Assembly: GCA_004357435.1 (NCBI GenBank)
Contig: SMVS01000071.1
Span: 1 to 39,890 of the forward strand
DNA length: 39,890 nucleotides
Reading direction: 5' to 3'
Source: Nitrospina sp.
Lineage (GTDB): Bacteria > Nitrospinota > Nitrospinia > Nitrospinales > Nitrospinaceae
Made by a program: the position numbers and the translations under genes. The notes beneath the pieces were generated by a model, which was given only the letters and a program-made list of their open reading frames with translations, did no database searches and was not told the origin of the DNA. Of the stretch, positions 16,834 through 26,661 are shown piece by piece. Position 1 is the first letter of the stretch. Every line of letters starts with the position of its first letter.

Positions 16834-17199
16834 ATGAAAACTTCTATCCGACGCCACCTGCGGTTGCGCCGCAAGTTCAGCATCAAGAAAAAAATTCAGG
16901 TGCAAAGAGGCAAGTTGCGGCTGACGGTGTTCCGCAGTTCGAAGCATATTTATGCCCAGATCGTGGACGACGCACAGCGCCGAACCCTGGTCTCAGAATC
17001 GACGGCCACCCAAGCTTTTCGCGAGCAAATGCAGTACGGGGGCAATGTCAAGGCCGCCGCTTTGGTGGGTGCGCTGTTGGGTGAGAAGGCGGCGCAACAG
17101 GGGATTAAGGAAGTTGTTTGCGACCGCAATGGCTTTGCCTATGCCGGTCGGGTGAAAGCGTTGGCGGATGCGGTGCGGGCAAAGGGAGTTAAATTTTAA
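16834..17199 (+). CDS. rplR: 50S ribosomal protein L18
   Basis: RLTVFRSSKHIYAQIVDD...CDRNGFAYAGRVKALADAVR. Confidence 0.98.
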   Translation: MKTSIRRHLRLRRKFSIKKKIQVQRGKLRLTVFRSSKHIYAQIVDDAQRRTLVSESTATQAFREQMQYGGNVKAAALVGALLGEKAAQQGIKEVVCDRNGFAYAGRVKALADAVRAKGVKF

Positions 17200-17244
17200 T
17201 TCAACCGAGGTCGCTGGCCGGCCGGGTTTTCAGGAGACAGGGAT

Positions 17245-17748
17245 TTGCGGGAACGAACGGCAAACAAACAGGATTTTGTTGATAAGGTAGTGAAGATCAA
17301 CCGGGTTGCTAAGGTGGTGAAAGGCGGTCGGCGGTTCAGCTTCAGCGCCTTGGTGGTGGTGGGCAATCGCGAAGGCAAAGTGGGCTGGGGTTTGGGTAAA
17401 GCCAACGAAGTTCCGGAAGCCATTCGCAAAGCGTTGGAAAAAGCCAAGAAGAACCAGGTGGTGATTTCTCTGGAAGGGTCCACCATTCCTCACGAGATCG
17501 TGGGTTGTTACGGGGCCGGCCGGGTGTTGATGAAGCCGGCATCCCGAGGCACCGGTTTGATTGCCGGTGGCGCTGTGCGTGCTGTTCTGGAGGTGGCTGG
17601 GGTGAAGGATATTTTGACCAAATGCCTGCGCACCAACAACCCCCACAACGTTGTGAAAGCCACCATAAACGGTTTGTTGAATCTGCGGAATAAGGAGCAA
17701 TACCTCCAACTCAGAGGCAAAGCGCAGGAATCCAAAATTTCGGCCTGA
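17245..17748 (+). CDS. rpsE: 30S ribosomal protein S5
   Basis: [47 protein letters not shown] start. Confidence 0.98.
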   Translation: MRERTANKQDFVDKVVKINRVAKVVKGGRRFSFSALVVVGNREGKVGWGLGKANEVPEAIRKALEKAKKNQVVISLEGSTIPHEIVGCYGAGRVLMKPASRGTGLIAGGAVRAVLEVAGVKDILTKCLRTNNPHNVVKATINGLLNLRNKEQYLQLRGKAQESKISA

Positions 17749-17755
17749 AGGGATC

Positions 17756-18196
17756 ATGATTACATTATCGAATTTAAAAATTATTCCGGGATCTCGTAAA
17801 AACCCTAAACGCGTGGGGCGCGGTCATGCCGCAGGCCAGGGCAAGACCTGTGGCCGCGGTCAAAAAGGCCAGAAGAGTCGCTCTGGAGGCAACCCGCATC
17901 CCTGGTTTGAAGGCGGCCAGATGCCTTTGCAAAGACGGTTGCCGAAGCGCGGCTTCACCAATATTTTCAGAAAGACTTATGAAATTGTGAACCTGGATCA
18001 GCTGGCGCGGGTTTCTGCCGAGGGCACGATGACTCCCGAGGCGATGAAGGAAAAAGGGCTGATTCATAAAACGGGTGCGGTCAAAATTCTGGGCAACGGG
18101 GAACTGTCCAGTGCGGTGACCGTACACGCGCACAAGTTTTCCAAGTCCGCCGTAGAGAAAATCGAAAAATCTGGAGGAAAGGCAGTCGTCCTATAG
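17756..18196 (+). CDS. rplO: 50S ribosomal protein L15
   Basis: RKNPKRVGRGHAAGQGKTCGRGQKGQKSRSGG...FEGGQMPLQRRLPKRGF. Confidence 0.98.
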   Translation: MITLSNLKIIPGSRKNPKRVGRGHAAGQGKTCGRGQKGQKSRSGGNPHPWFEGGQMPLQRRLPKRGFTNIFRKTYEIVNLDQLARVSAEGTMTPEAMKEKGLIHKTGAVKILGNGELSSAVTVHAHKFSKSAVEKIEKSGGKAVVL

Positions 18197-19513
18197 ATGA
18201 GTGGTGCAGAAAGTTTTGCCAATATTTTTAAAATCCCGGAGCTCAAAAAACGAGTTCTGTTCACTCTGGCCGTCTTGGCGGTGTACCGGATCGGGGCCCA
18301 CATTCCGACGCCGGGAATTGACAGCGTTGCCCTGGCTGAAATTTTTGCCCAGGTAAAAAACACCATTCTGGGGTTTTTCGACATGTTTTCCGGCGGGGCG
18401 TTGAGCCGGTTGACCATATTTGCTTTGGGCATCATGCCCTACATCAGCGCTTCGATTATTTTGCAGTTGCTGACCATTGTGTCGCCGCATTTGGCGCGGC
18501 TCAAAAAAGAAGGCGAGCAAGGTCAGAAAAAGATTACGCAGTACACCCGTTACGGCACCATTGGCATCAGCATCATTCAAAGTACCGGCATCAGCATTGG
18601 ATTGGAGGCCATGCTGAGTCCCGGCGGGGCGGCGATCGTGCCCAACCCGGGGTGGGAGTTTCGCTTGATGACGATCCTCACCCTGACGGCGGGAACTTCG
18701 TTCCTCATGTGGCTGGGTGAGCAAATCAACGAGCGCGGCATCGGCAATGGCATTTCCCTCATCATTTTTGCCGGGATCGTGGCAGGCACCCCCGCCGCGA
18801 TTTTCCAATCGATGGATTTGATGGGAACGGGCGAGCTGTCTATCCTGATAGTTCTCATGTTGTTGGTGGTGATGATGGCGGTGGTGGGAGCCATCGTGTT
18901 CACTGAGGGCGGGCAGAGACGCATCCCCATTCAATATGCCAAGCGGGTGGTGGGCAGGAAAATGTATGGTGGGCAGAGCACGCATCTGCCGCTGAAGGTG
19001 AATACGTCGGGCGTTATCCCGCCCATTTTTGCCTCCTCCATCATTATGTTTCCAGCATCCATCGCCCAGTTTGGAAGCGTTGCGTGGATGCAGACGATTG
19101 CCGCCATGCTGACTCCGGGGACTTTCGTGTACAGTCTCATTTTCGTTGGGGCGATTTTTTTCTTTTGTTACTTTTACACCGCCGTAATTTTCAACCCAAC
19201 GGATGTCGCGGATAATATGAAAAAACATGGAGGATTTGTGCCGGGGATCCGTCCCGGGGCCAAAACTTCCGAATACATCGACGAAATATTGTCCAAATTG
19301 ACTTTTTATGGAGCCATGTACCTGTCTTTTATATGTATTTTGCCAGATTTTTTGATAAGGTATCTCAACATTCCATTTTATTTCGGCGGCACGAGCTTGC
19401 TCATCGTCGTTGGAGTGTCCCTCGATACAATGCAACAGATCGAGTCCCACCTGGTAATGCGCAATTATGACGGGTTCACGAAAAAAGGGAGGATTAGAGG
19501 GCGTCGAGGCTAA
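18197..19513 (+). CDS. secY: Preprotein translocase subunit SecY
   Basis: 438 aa; PGID...[50 protein letters not shown]. Confidence 0.99.
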   Translation: MSGAESFANIFKIPELKKRVLFTLAVLAVYRIGAHIPTPGIDSVALAEIFAQVKNTILGFFDMFSGGALSRLTIFALGIMPYISASIILQLLTIVSPHLARLKKEGEQGQKKITQYTRYGTIGISIIQSTGISIGLEAMLSPGGAAIVPNPGWEFRLMTILTLTAGTSFLMWLGEQINERGIGNGISLIIFAGIVAGTPAAIFQSMDLMGTGELSILIVLMLLVVMMAVVGAIVFTEGGQRRIPIQYAKRVVGRKMYGGQSTHLPLKVNTSGVIPPIFASSIIMFPASIAQFGSVAWMQTIAAMLTPGTFVYSLIFVGAIFFFCYFYTAVIFNPTDVADNMKKHGGFVPGIRPGAKTSEYIDEILSKLTFYGAMYLSFICILPDFLIRYLNIPFYFGGTSLLIVVGVSLDTMQQIESHLVMRNYDGFTKKGRIRGRRG

Positions 19514-19516
19514 TCC

Positions 19517-20158
19517 ATGAGGTTGATATTGTTAGGTCCCCCGGGATCGGGGAAGGGGACACAGGCCAATTTGCTCCAAAGAAAGTTCAGGGTCCCCAAG
19601 ATTTCAACGGGTGATATTCTGCGGGCCGCGGTGGGCGACCAGACGGAACTGGGAGAAAAAGCCAAAGTTTTTATGGACCAGGGCCAGTTGGTTCCCGATG
19701 AGATTGTCGTGGGGTTGATCAAAGAACGAATTGACGAGGCGGATTGCGTGGATGGTTTCATTCTGGACGGATTTCCCCGCACCATCGTCCAGGCAGAAAA
19801 GCTGGACGAGACGTTGAGCGCGTTGGGTCAGGAACTGGGCACGGTGGTTGATCTGGAAGTCGACCGGCAAGAGTTGCTGGTGCGGTTGGTCGGCCGGAGC
19901 ACCTGTAAAAACTGTGGAACCATGTATCATCGCACCGCCCGGCCTCCAGAAAACCCGGGAGCGTGTAATGAATGCGGCGGCGAGCTCTACCAGCGGCCGG
20001 ATGATAATGAGGCCACGATCGTTAAACGGTTGGCAGTGTACGAAAAGGAAACCGCTCCGCTCAAAGAATTTTACCGGAAGCAGAAGAAACTGAAATCCTT
20101 GAACGGGTCGGGCTCAGTCGAGGAAATATTTTCAAGAGTTTGTGAAATGGTGTCTTGA
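19517..20158 (+). CDS. adk: Adenylate kinase (zinc-lid type)
   Basis: [14 protein letters not shown]-loop; LDGFPRT; lid CKNCG...CNECG. Confidence 0.98.
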   Translation: MRLILLGPPGSGKGTQANLLQRKFRVPKISTGDILRAAVGDQTELGEKAKVFMDQGQLVPDEIVVGLIKERIDEADCVDGFILDGFPRTIVQAEKLDETLSALGQELGTVVDLEVDRQELLVRLVGRSTCKNCGTMYHRTARPPENPGACNECGGELYQRPDDNEATIVKRLAVYEKETAPLKEFYRKQKKLKSLNGSGSVEEIFSRVCEMVS

Positions 20159-20160
20159 TC

Positions 20161-20379
20161 ATGTCCAAAGAAGAAGCGATCGAAGTTGAAGGGACGGTTC
20201 TGGAGCCCTTACCCAATGCCATGTTTCGCGTGGAGTTGGAAAATGGACATAAAGTCCTGGCACATATATCGGGAAAAATGAGATTGCATTTCATCCGGAT
20301 TTTGTCTGGAGACAAGGTGAAAGTGCAATTGTCCCCCTATGATTTGACCCGGGGGCGGATCACCTACCGGTATAAATAG
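20161..20379 (+). CDS. infA: Translation initiation factor IF-1
   Basis: [41 protein letters not shown]...[15 protein letters not shown]. Confidence 0.98.
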   Translation: MSKEEAIEVEGTVLEPLPNAMFRVELENGHKVLAHISGKMRLHFIRILSGDKVKVQLSPYDLTRGRITYRYK

Positions 20380-20393
20380 GAGTTGAAATTGTT

Positions 20394-20507
20394 ATGAAAG
20401 TCAGATCGTCTGTAAAACCCATGTGCAAGAAATGCAAAGTCATTCGCCGGCGGGGGATCGTGCGCGTCATTTGTGAAAACCCGAAACACAAACAGCGGCA
20501 AGGGTAA
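20394..20507 (+). CDS. rpmJ: 50S ribosomal protein L36 (37 aa; below ORF-track length cutoff)
   Basis: Hand translation [37 protein letters not shown]; CxxC...C....H zinc site. Confidence 0.97.
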   Translation: MKVRSSVKPMCKKCKVIRRRGIVRVICENPKHKQRQG

Positions 20508-20567
20508 ACCCCTGGGGCCGGAAACATCTCTATTGGGAAAAAATTCCCAAGAAAGAAAGGACACATT

Positions 20568-20936
20568 GTGGCAAGAATCTCGGGTGTGGACATTCCCAAA
20601 GATAAACGAGCGGTGATCGCGTTAACTTATGTGTATGGCATCGGCGCGACGGCCTCGGTGAATATTTTGAAGAAGGCCGAAATATCTCAGGATATCCGGG
20701 TCAAGGACTTGACCGAAGAAGAGGTCACTAAAATCCGTTCGATCATTGACAAGGATTACGAAGTGGAAGGCGATCTGCGTCGCGGGATCAATATGAACCT
20801 GAAGCGTTTGATGGACATCGGGTCCTACCGGGGCCTGCGGCATCGGCGGGGTTTGCCAGTGCGCGGTCAACGTTCGCACACCAATGCCAGGACCCGCAAA
20901 GGACCCCGCAAGACGGTGGGCGCGAAATCTAAATAA
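20568..20936 (+). CDS. rpsM: 30S ribosomal protein S13
   Basis: [25 protein letters not shown]...[22 protein letters not shown] start. Confidence 0.99.
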   Translation: MARISGVDIPKDKRAVIALTYVYGIGATASVNILKKAEISQDIRVKDLTEEEVTKIRSIIDKDYEVEGDLRRGINMNLKRLMDIGSYRGLRHRRGLPVRGQRSHTNARTRKGPRKTVGAKSK

Positions 20937-20954
20937 CTGAAAAAAGGTAAACCA

Positions 20955-21350
20955 ATGGATAAGGGAAAATCCCCCAAAGGGGGAAAGAAGAGAAATAAAA
21001 CCGCTCCGGAAACGGGCATCGCTCATGTCCGGGCCACGTTCAACAACACCATCATAACGATCGCGGATATGTCCGGGAATGTGATTTCCTGGTCGAGTGC
21101 TGGCGCGCAGGGGTTCAAAGGATCGCGCAAAAGCACACCGTTTGCGGCCCAGGTGGCGGCAGAAAAAGCGGCGATCAAGGCCAAAGACATGGGCATGAGA
21201 AAACTGGAAGTGCATGTCAAAGGTCCGGGTTCGGGACGGGAATCGGCCATTCGGGCTTTGCAGGCGGCGGGTATGGAAATCACCGTCATTCGGGATAAAA
21301 CCCCCATTCCACATAACGGATGTCGACCGCGTAAACGTCGCAGGGTATAA
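20955..21350 (+). CDS. rpsK: 30S ribosomal protein S11
   Basis: [46 protein letters not shown]. Confidence 0.99.
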   Translation: MDKGKSPKGGKKRNKTAPETGIAHVRATFNNTIITIADMSGNVISWSSAGAQGFKGSRKSTPFAAQVAAEKAAIKAKDMGMRKLEVHVKGPGSGRESAIRALQAAGMEITVIRDKTPIPHNGCRPRKRRRV

Positions 21351-21374
21351 CTGTTTATTAAAGGGAGAATGATT

Positions 21375-22001
21375 TTGGCAAGATATATTGGATCGGTTTG
21401 CCGGCTGTGCAGGCGAGAAGGTGAAAAACTGTATTTGAAAGCGTCGCGTTGCGAAACTCCAAAATGCGCCATTGAAAAAAGGGCTTACCCACCGGGCCAG
21501 CATGGTCAAGGCAGGATTAAGGTCAGTGAGTACGGCATTCAGTTGCGGGAAAAACAGAAGGCTCGGCGGATTTATGGCGTTCTGGAAAAGCAGTTTCGAA
21601 AATATTTCAAGATCGCGGAACGCAAAAAAGGCGTCACGGGTGAAAACCTTTTGCAACTCCTGGAAATGAGATTCGATAGTGTTGTTTACCGGCTTGGCTT
21701 TGCCGGGTCCCGGAGTGCGGCCCGGCAAATGGTGCGGCATCGTTTTTTTACCATCAATGGCAAAAGGGTCGATGTGCCTTCCTACATTATGAAAAAAGGC
21801 GATGTCATCGCTCCCGTATCAAAAAAAATGGAGACGTTTCCCATTAAAACTGCTTTAGAAAAAATGGCGGGGAAAACTCTCCCGCAGTGGTTGACATTTG
21901 ACATGGATAAGAAGGAAGGGACGGTGCAATCTCCCGCCAGCCGGGAAGATGTCGCCTTACCGATTCAGGAACAGTTGATTGTCGAACTCTATTCGCGTTG
22001 A
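21375..22001 (+). CDS. rpsD: 30S ribosomal protein S4 (zinc-type N-terminus)
   Basis: ARYIGSVCRLCRREGEKLYLKASRCETPKCAIEKRAYPPGQHG; TTG start at 21375 inferred from conserved N-terminus. Confidence 0.98.
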   Translation: MARYIGSVCRLCRREGEKLYLKASRCETPKCAIEKRAYPPGQHGQGRIKVSEYGIQLREKQKARRIYGVLEKQFRKYFKIAERKKGVTGENLLQLLEMRFDSVVYRLGFAGSRSAARQMVRHRFFTINGKRVDVPSYIMKKGDVIAPVSKKMETFPIKTALEKMAGKTLPQWLTFDMDKKEGTVQSPASREDVALPIQEQLIVELYSR

Positions 22002-22085
22002 CGTTTAGCACAAAAAAACAAAACCGGCCATTGTTTTGGCGGATTTCTATGAAAAAACACAAGACCCAGTTGGAGGATTGAATTC

Positions 22086-23114
22086 ATGATGCAGGGCATC
22101 GTCAAACCCAAAGGACTTGATTTCGATAAAAAAACGAAGTCAGAAGTATATGCAAAATTTAGAGCGGGACCCTTTGAACGAGGTTATGGGGTCACCGTTG
22201 GCAACTCCCTCAGAAGGATGTTGTTATCGTCTATTGAAGGAGCGTCCATCATCGGGGTGAAATTCGACGGCATTTTTCACGAATTTTCATCCATTCCAGG
22301 AGTGTTGGAGGATGTGAGTCAAATTATTCTCAATCTGAAAAAAATGAATTTGAGAATGAACGGCGAGTCCGATACTAAACGCATGTATTTGAAGAAAAAT
22401 AAAGTCGGCGATGCGATCGCCGGTGACTTTGAAGCGGACCCAGATATCACCATCCTGAATCCAGACCATCGCATCGCTACTTTGGACAAAGGCGCCGAGT
22501 TGAATATGGAAGTGATCGTCCGGAAAGGGCGCGGTTATGTGCCCGCTGAAAAACACGATTTGAGCAACGAATCGGTTCAGATGATCCCCGTGGACGCTAT
22601 TTTTTCTCCCGTGGAAAAGGTGACTTATACCGTGGAGAAAACCCGGGTGGGACAATCGACGGACTATGACGCGCTGGTGATGGAGTTGTGGACCAACGGA
22701 GGTATTATCCCTGAAGATGCCGTGGCGCACGCCGCAAAAATCGTCAAGGATCATATGCAGGTTTTCATTAATTTTGATGAAGAGCCGGAACCCGTGCAAC
22801 CGCAGGTTGATGAGAAAAAACTGAAAATGATCACCAACCTGTCCAAAAGCGTGGAGGAACTCGAACTTTCTGTGCGTTCCTACAATTGTCTCAAAAATGC
22901 CAACATCCAGACGATTGCGGAGCTGGTTCAAAAGGGCGATACCGAAATGCTCAAGACCCGTAACTTCGGCCGGAAATCCCTGAATGAGATCAAGGAAATT
23001 CTTGAAGAAATGGGGCTGTCTCTGGGGATGAAGCTGGATGAGGATGACCTGAAGCAGATTCAGACCGCGCGCAAGAAAAAAGAATTGGAAACGGAAGTAG
23101 TGGATCGACCCTGA
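22086..23114 (+). CDS. rpoA: DNA-directed RNA polymerase subunit alpha
   Basis: 342 aa; [36 protein letters not shown]-terminal helix-hairpin domain [15 protein letters not shown]. Confidence 0.99.
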   Translation: MMQGIVKPKGLDFDKKTKSEVYAKFRAGPFERGYGVTVGNSLRRMLLSSIEGASIIGVKFDGIFHEFSSIPGVLEDVSQIILNLKKMNLRMNGESDTKRMYLKKNKVGDAIAGDFEADPDITILNPDHRIATLDKGAELNMEVIVRKGRGYVPAEKHDLSNESVQMIPVDAIFSPVEKVTYTVEKTRVGQSTDYDALVMELWTNGGIIPEDAVAHAAKIVKDHMQVFINFDEEPEPVQPQVDEKKLKMITNLSKSVEELELSVRSYNCLKNANIQTIAELVQKGDTEMLKTRNFGRKSLNEIKEILEEMGLSLGMKLDEDDLKQIQTARKKKELETEVVDRP

Positions 23115-23198
23115 TCGAAAGTTTAAGCTGGAGGCCAACAGCGGCCCACTGGAATTACGATGAAGCTCACAACAAATTAATCGGAGTGCATTGATCTT

Positions 23199-23792
23199 AT
23201 GCGTCACTTGAAATCTGGGAGAAAATTTGGCCGAACCTCGGCTCACCGGAAGGCTCTGTTCCGGAATCTGGTCATCGCCTTGATCCGTCGTGAGCGGATT
23301 CGCACCACCCTGGCCAAAGCCAAGGAGCTGAGAAGCCATATTGAGAAAACCATCACCTTGGGCAAAAAAGGCACCCTGCATGCGCGGCGTCTGGCCTTCA
23401 CGGTAGTGAATGAAAAAGACGCGTTCCTCAAACTGTTTGGGACCCTTTCAGAACGGTATGCCAATCGCAATGGCGGCTACACCCGGGTCATTAAAATAGG
23501 CAACCGCCGGGGCGACGATGCGCCGATGGCGTACATTGAATTGGTGGACCGTGAAGAAGAAGTCGCCGAAGCCAAAGGCGGTAAAAAAGCTCAAACAGAT
23601 AAAAAGGAATCCGGCGAGAAAGTAGAGACAAAAAAGACAGAGGCTGGCAAAGAAAAAGCCTCCGCCAAAAATAAGGAAACTTCTGCCAGCGTTGCCAAAA
23701 CCGGGGAAAAGGGGAAAACGGAAGATAAAAAAGCCGCGGGTAAGAAGGCCGCCCCTCAAAGCAAAAAGTCAGACAGCGGTGAAGGTAAATAA
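23199..23792 (+). CDS. rplQ: 50S ribosomal protein L17 with long Lys/Glu/Ala-rich C-terminal tail
   Basis: [45 protein letters not shown] core plus ~75-residue low-complexity tail. Confidence 0.97.
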   Translation: MRHLKSGRKFGRTSAHRKALFRNLVIALIRRERIRTTLAKAKELRSHIEKTITLGKKGTLHARRLAFTVVNEKDAFLKLFGTLSERYANRNGGYTRVIKIGNRRGDDAPMAYIELVDREEEVAEAKGGKKAQTDKKESGEKVETKKTEAGKEKASAKNKETSASVAKTGEKGKTEDKKAAGKKAAPQSKKSDSGEGK

Positions 23793-23901
23793 AAAGCTTT
23801 TTATACCCCTCCCCCCCGACCGACCCCGCGCCTTTTTTGGGTGCGCCCTCCAGAACAATCGAGATCCCATCGGTTCATTGTCACCTATAAATTCAGAACG
23901 C

Positions 23902-24351
23902 TTAAGCTGAGGCGGCTATCGGCTCCATTTTGTGGGGGTGTTTGCCCACCTTCATAAGCTTGTATTTGAACCGATAACGGGTGTTGTCATTGATCCAGAG
24001 CAACAGCTCTTCATAAGATTTGAAATGCTCGCTGAACCCGTAGTCCTCGCCCGTGTATTCGCAGGTTTCGATGCTGTGTTCCTTGCAAATGGATGGCCGG
24101 GTATCGTAAATAGCGCATTTGTTGTCTGCCGTTAAAAAATTGCAAACAGTGTCCATCATGATGTGCCAGCGTTTGCGATAGATATAAAATGAAACACCCT
24201 GGTGAGCGATCTGCCACAACATGGCATCATAATCTTTGCGACTTTCCGGTTCATCCACCTCCAAAGCGAAATAGGTGCAACACTTTGCCGGCAGACATTT
24301 TTTGCATTGGTCCCAAGGGTTCTTTATTTTTTTAACCTTTTTATTGGCCAT
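23902..24351 (-). CDS. YkgJ-like cysteine cluster protein
   Basis: CKKCLPAKCCTYF...VCNFLTADNKCAIYDTRPSICKEHS, the YkgJ-type Cys pattern. Confidence 0.8.
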   Translation of the reverse strand: MANKKVKKIKNPWDQCKKCLPAKCCTYFALEVDEPESRKDYDAMLWQIAHQGVSFYIYRKRWHIMMDTVCNFLTADNKCAIYDTRPSICKEHSIETCEYTGEDYGFSEHFKSYEELLLWINDNTRYRFKYKLMKVGKHPHKMEPIAASA

Positions 24352-24686
24352 TGAAAGATTTCCGTTTTAAGGTTGGGGTTATGAATAATCGTGGTTTGTT
24401 TGATCCGTTAAACAGCCATTCTCTATGCTATGTTCGATTGTAAAAGAAGGCAAGAAAGAAATGTTTCTTTATCCATTTTTATGCTTCCCGGCTCAGGTTG
24501 CCAAGACGAACCGCGGCTTCTCTGTTGGTCACTGTAATGATGTGGGGCGTTGGTCGTGTCCACTGTTGGTATGCTCTGTATCGGAAATGGAATTTAAGAA
24601 ATGATATGCGGATGTCTTCGGGGCGGTTGAAATAATCCACGGGTCGCTGGTTTTTAAGCGCCGTCTTCTCCCAAGGTTGAAGTGTT

Positions 24687-25307
24687 ATGGGATATTATGA
24701 GGAACAGATTCTTCCGCGTGGCATCAACTGGGTGATGAGTGGAAAAATTTTCCGCAGACTCCGTGCGCAATATCTTCAGCAAGTGAGCGGCGATATTTTG
24801 GAGGTTGGGTTTGGGTCCGGTTTGAATCTACCTTATTATTCCTCGAGGGTTGACAGGGTGTATGCTTTGGACCCCTCCCGGGTGGCGCACCGCTTGGCGG
24901 CACAAAGAATTTCCGTCGCCCCATTCCCGGTCGAAACGGTTGATTTGCGGGAAGGCATCATCGATCTTCCCGATCATTCGGTGGATCAAGTGGTGACCAC
25001 TTGGACCCTGTGTACCATCCCCGATGCTTTATCAGCCTTGAAGGAAATGCAACGGGTGCTGAAACCGCATGGGAGGTATCATTTTTTGGAACACGGACGG
25101 TCTCCGGAAAAGCGGGTCTCCCAGTGGCAGGATATCTGGAATCCCCTGCAAAAAAGATTTGCCGGCGGTTGTCACGTCAACCGACCCATCCGGCAACTGA
25201 TTATCGAGTCAGGATTTCGCATAGAGAGTCTTAATAATTTTTATATGGCGGGACCAAAAATATTTACCTACATGTACCAGGGAAGCGCGGTGTTGGATCG
25301 AGGTTGA
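24687..25307 (+). CDS. class I SAM-dependent methyltransferase
   Basis: DILEVGFGSGLNLPYYSSRVDRVYALDPS motif I; VVTTWTLCTIPD; RVLKPHGRYHFLEHG. Confidence 0.88.
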   Translation: MGYYEEQILPRGINWVMSGKIFRRLRAQYLQQVSGDILEVGFGSGLNLPYYSSRVDRVYALDPSRVAHRLAAQRISVAPFPVETVDLREGIIDLPDHSVDQVVTTWTLCTIPDALSALKEMQRVLKPHGRYHFLEHGRSPEKRVSQWQDIWNPLQKRFAGGCHVNRPIRQLIIESGFRIESLNNFYMAGPKIFTYMYQGSAVLDRG

Positions 25308-25379
25308 TTGTTTTAGGGAGGGGCAACGTAGTTTGAATTTAACCGCCGGTGCGAGAGCAATGGCCGGGAGGGAAGCCGG

Positions 25380-26000
25380 TCAGCGGGCCTGACGGACAGC
25401 CCGCACGCCACCGTTGGCGCACGCGCTGAACCGCCGCACGTTGGTGAAGCCTTTAACAAAATAAAAGCTGTATGCGCAACAATCCGTGAGGTCAGTATCT
25501 TCTATTTCGCCGGACCAATACCAGTAAGCCGCGCCATCGGCAAAAAGTGGGTCGAGGTGAAGCGGATTTTTCGGGTCATGATCCCATGCAAAAACGTTTT
25601 TCAAAGTGTCATCGTAAATGCTGTACAGTTCGATCACCGTGGGCATCCGCCAATCGGTGTGCCCGCCGGTTTTGAGCTGTTTGACATAAGCTTCCGATTC
25701 ATGCCAATTCAGGCACCGGCCCCAATCCGCGTAGCTGTCTTTTCGGGTCCACATCAATCCGTTGCCTTCGGTGAGTGTGCCGTCCTGATTGTCGGTCAGG
25801 TGCACTTTCGATACCGGCGGTGGCGGCGGTACATAGGCGGGCGCTTCATAGGGTGCGTGGGGCAGATACGGGGTGGGGTCGGCCAGACTCCCAGTGGCTG
25901 ACACCATTCCCAAAAGCAGAATCCAGCACCCGGCAATCCGCGATAGGCAGGAGGAAAATGGCAATGACTCCCATTGGTCTTTGATGCTGACATTCCTCAT
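25380..26000 (-). CDS. exported DUF1566 (Lcl C-terminal-like) domain protein
   Basis: N-terminal hydrophobic signal; NQDGTLTEGNGLMWTRKDSYADWGRCLNWHESEAYVKQLKTGGHTDWRMPTVIELYSIYD...GGVRAVRQ. Confidence 0.75.
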   Translation of the reverse strand: MRNVSIKDQWESLPFSSCLSRIAGCWILLLGMVSATGSLADPTPYLPHAPYEAPAYVPPPPPVSKVHLTDNQDGTLTEGNGLMWTRKDSYADWGRCLNWHESEAYVKQLKTGGHTDWRMPTVIELYSIYDDTLKNVFAWDHDPKNPLHLDPLFADGAAYWYWSGEIEDTDLTDCCAYSFYFVKGFTNVRRFSACANGGVRAVRQAR

Positions 26001-26330
26001 GAGGCGTCTCGGGTTTCAGGGCTGATATTTTCTGAGGTAGATTAAATCCACCCTCCTTTCCGGGGCCGACCGGGGATAATTAAACCACGCCGGCGGGAAG
26101 TTTTCTATAATTTAAAACCGCTGAAAATACCATCCATGCAAATTTCACTTGAAATTCAGTGGACTCTATTTTAACTTTCAGTAATACCCATCTGTTTTTT
26201 TAGCTGGGAACGTCTGCTTCAGTGGTCCCGGAAATTTTTCTTCGCTTCGGGCTTTTTCCGGTTCCAATAATAGACAGTCCCCTTATTTATAAGTGCTCGT
26301 GTTCCACTCCGATTGAAAGGAATAAAAATC

Positions 26331-26636
26331 ATGACAACGTTTTTTGTTGCTAAAGTTTCAGACATTCAAGATGGCAAGTGCCAGGCCTTTGAGGTCAACG
26401 GTCAGAAAATTGCCGTGTTCAATGTCGGCGGCGAGTTTAAAGCCACCGAAGGCATCTGTCGGCATAAAGGCGGTACGTTGGGGGAGGGCGCCCTCGACGG
26501 CAAAGTCATTACCTGTCCCCTGCACGGCTGGCAATACGATGTCACCACCGGAGAATGTGTGGCCAATGATGCAGTCCAAAAGCTGGCGATTTATCCCGTT
26601 AAAATCGTTGATGACCAGATCGAGGTGGAACTTTAA
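26331..26636 (+). CDS. Rieske [2Fe-2S] ferredoxin-type protein
   Basis: CRHKGG...CPLHGWQYDVTTGE Rieske boxes; ATG at 26331 with GAAAGGA RBS. Confidence 0.92.
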   Translation: MTTFFVAKVSDIQDGKCQAFEVNGQKIAVFNVGGEFKATEGICRHKGGTLGEGALDGKVITCPLHGWQYDVTTGECVANDAVQKLAIYPVKIVDDQIEVEL

Positions 26637-26661
26637 TTGCCGCGGATAAAACCCAGGCCCG

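Noticed and set aside
18191-19450. 419-aa antisense ORF spanning nearly all of secY
   Set aside because: Codon-aligned shadow of secY; composition is that of a reverse-complemented membrane protein gene.
23692-23910. 72-aa ORF overlapping the rplQ tail
   Set aside because: Out-of-frame reading of Lys-rich coding; continues into C-rich non-coding DNA.
26141-26156. AATTTCACTTGAAATT inverted repeat upstream of the Rieske gene
   Set aside because: Short AT-rich palindrome, likely by chance; too far from the gene to argue for an operator without comparative data.
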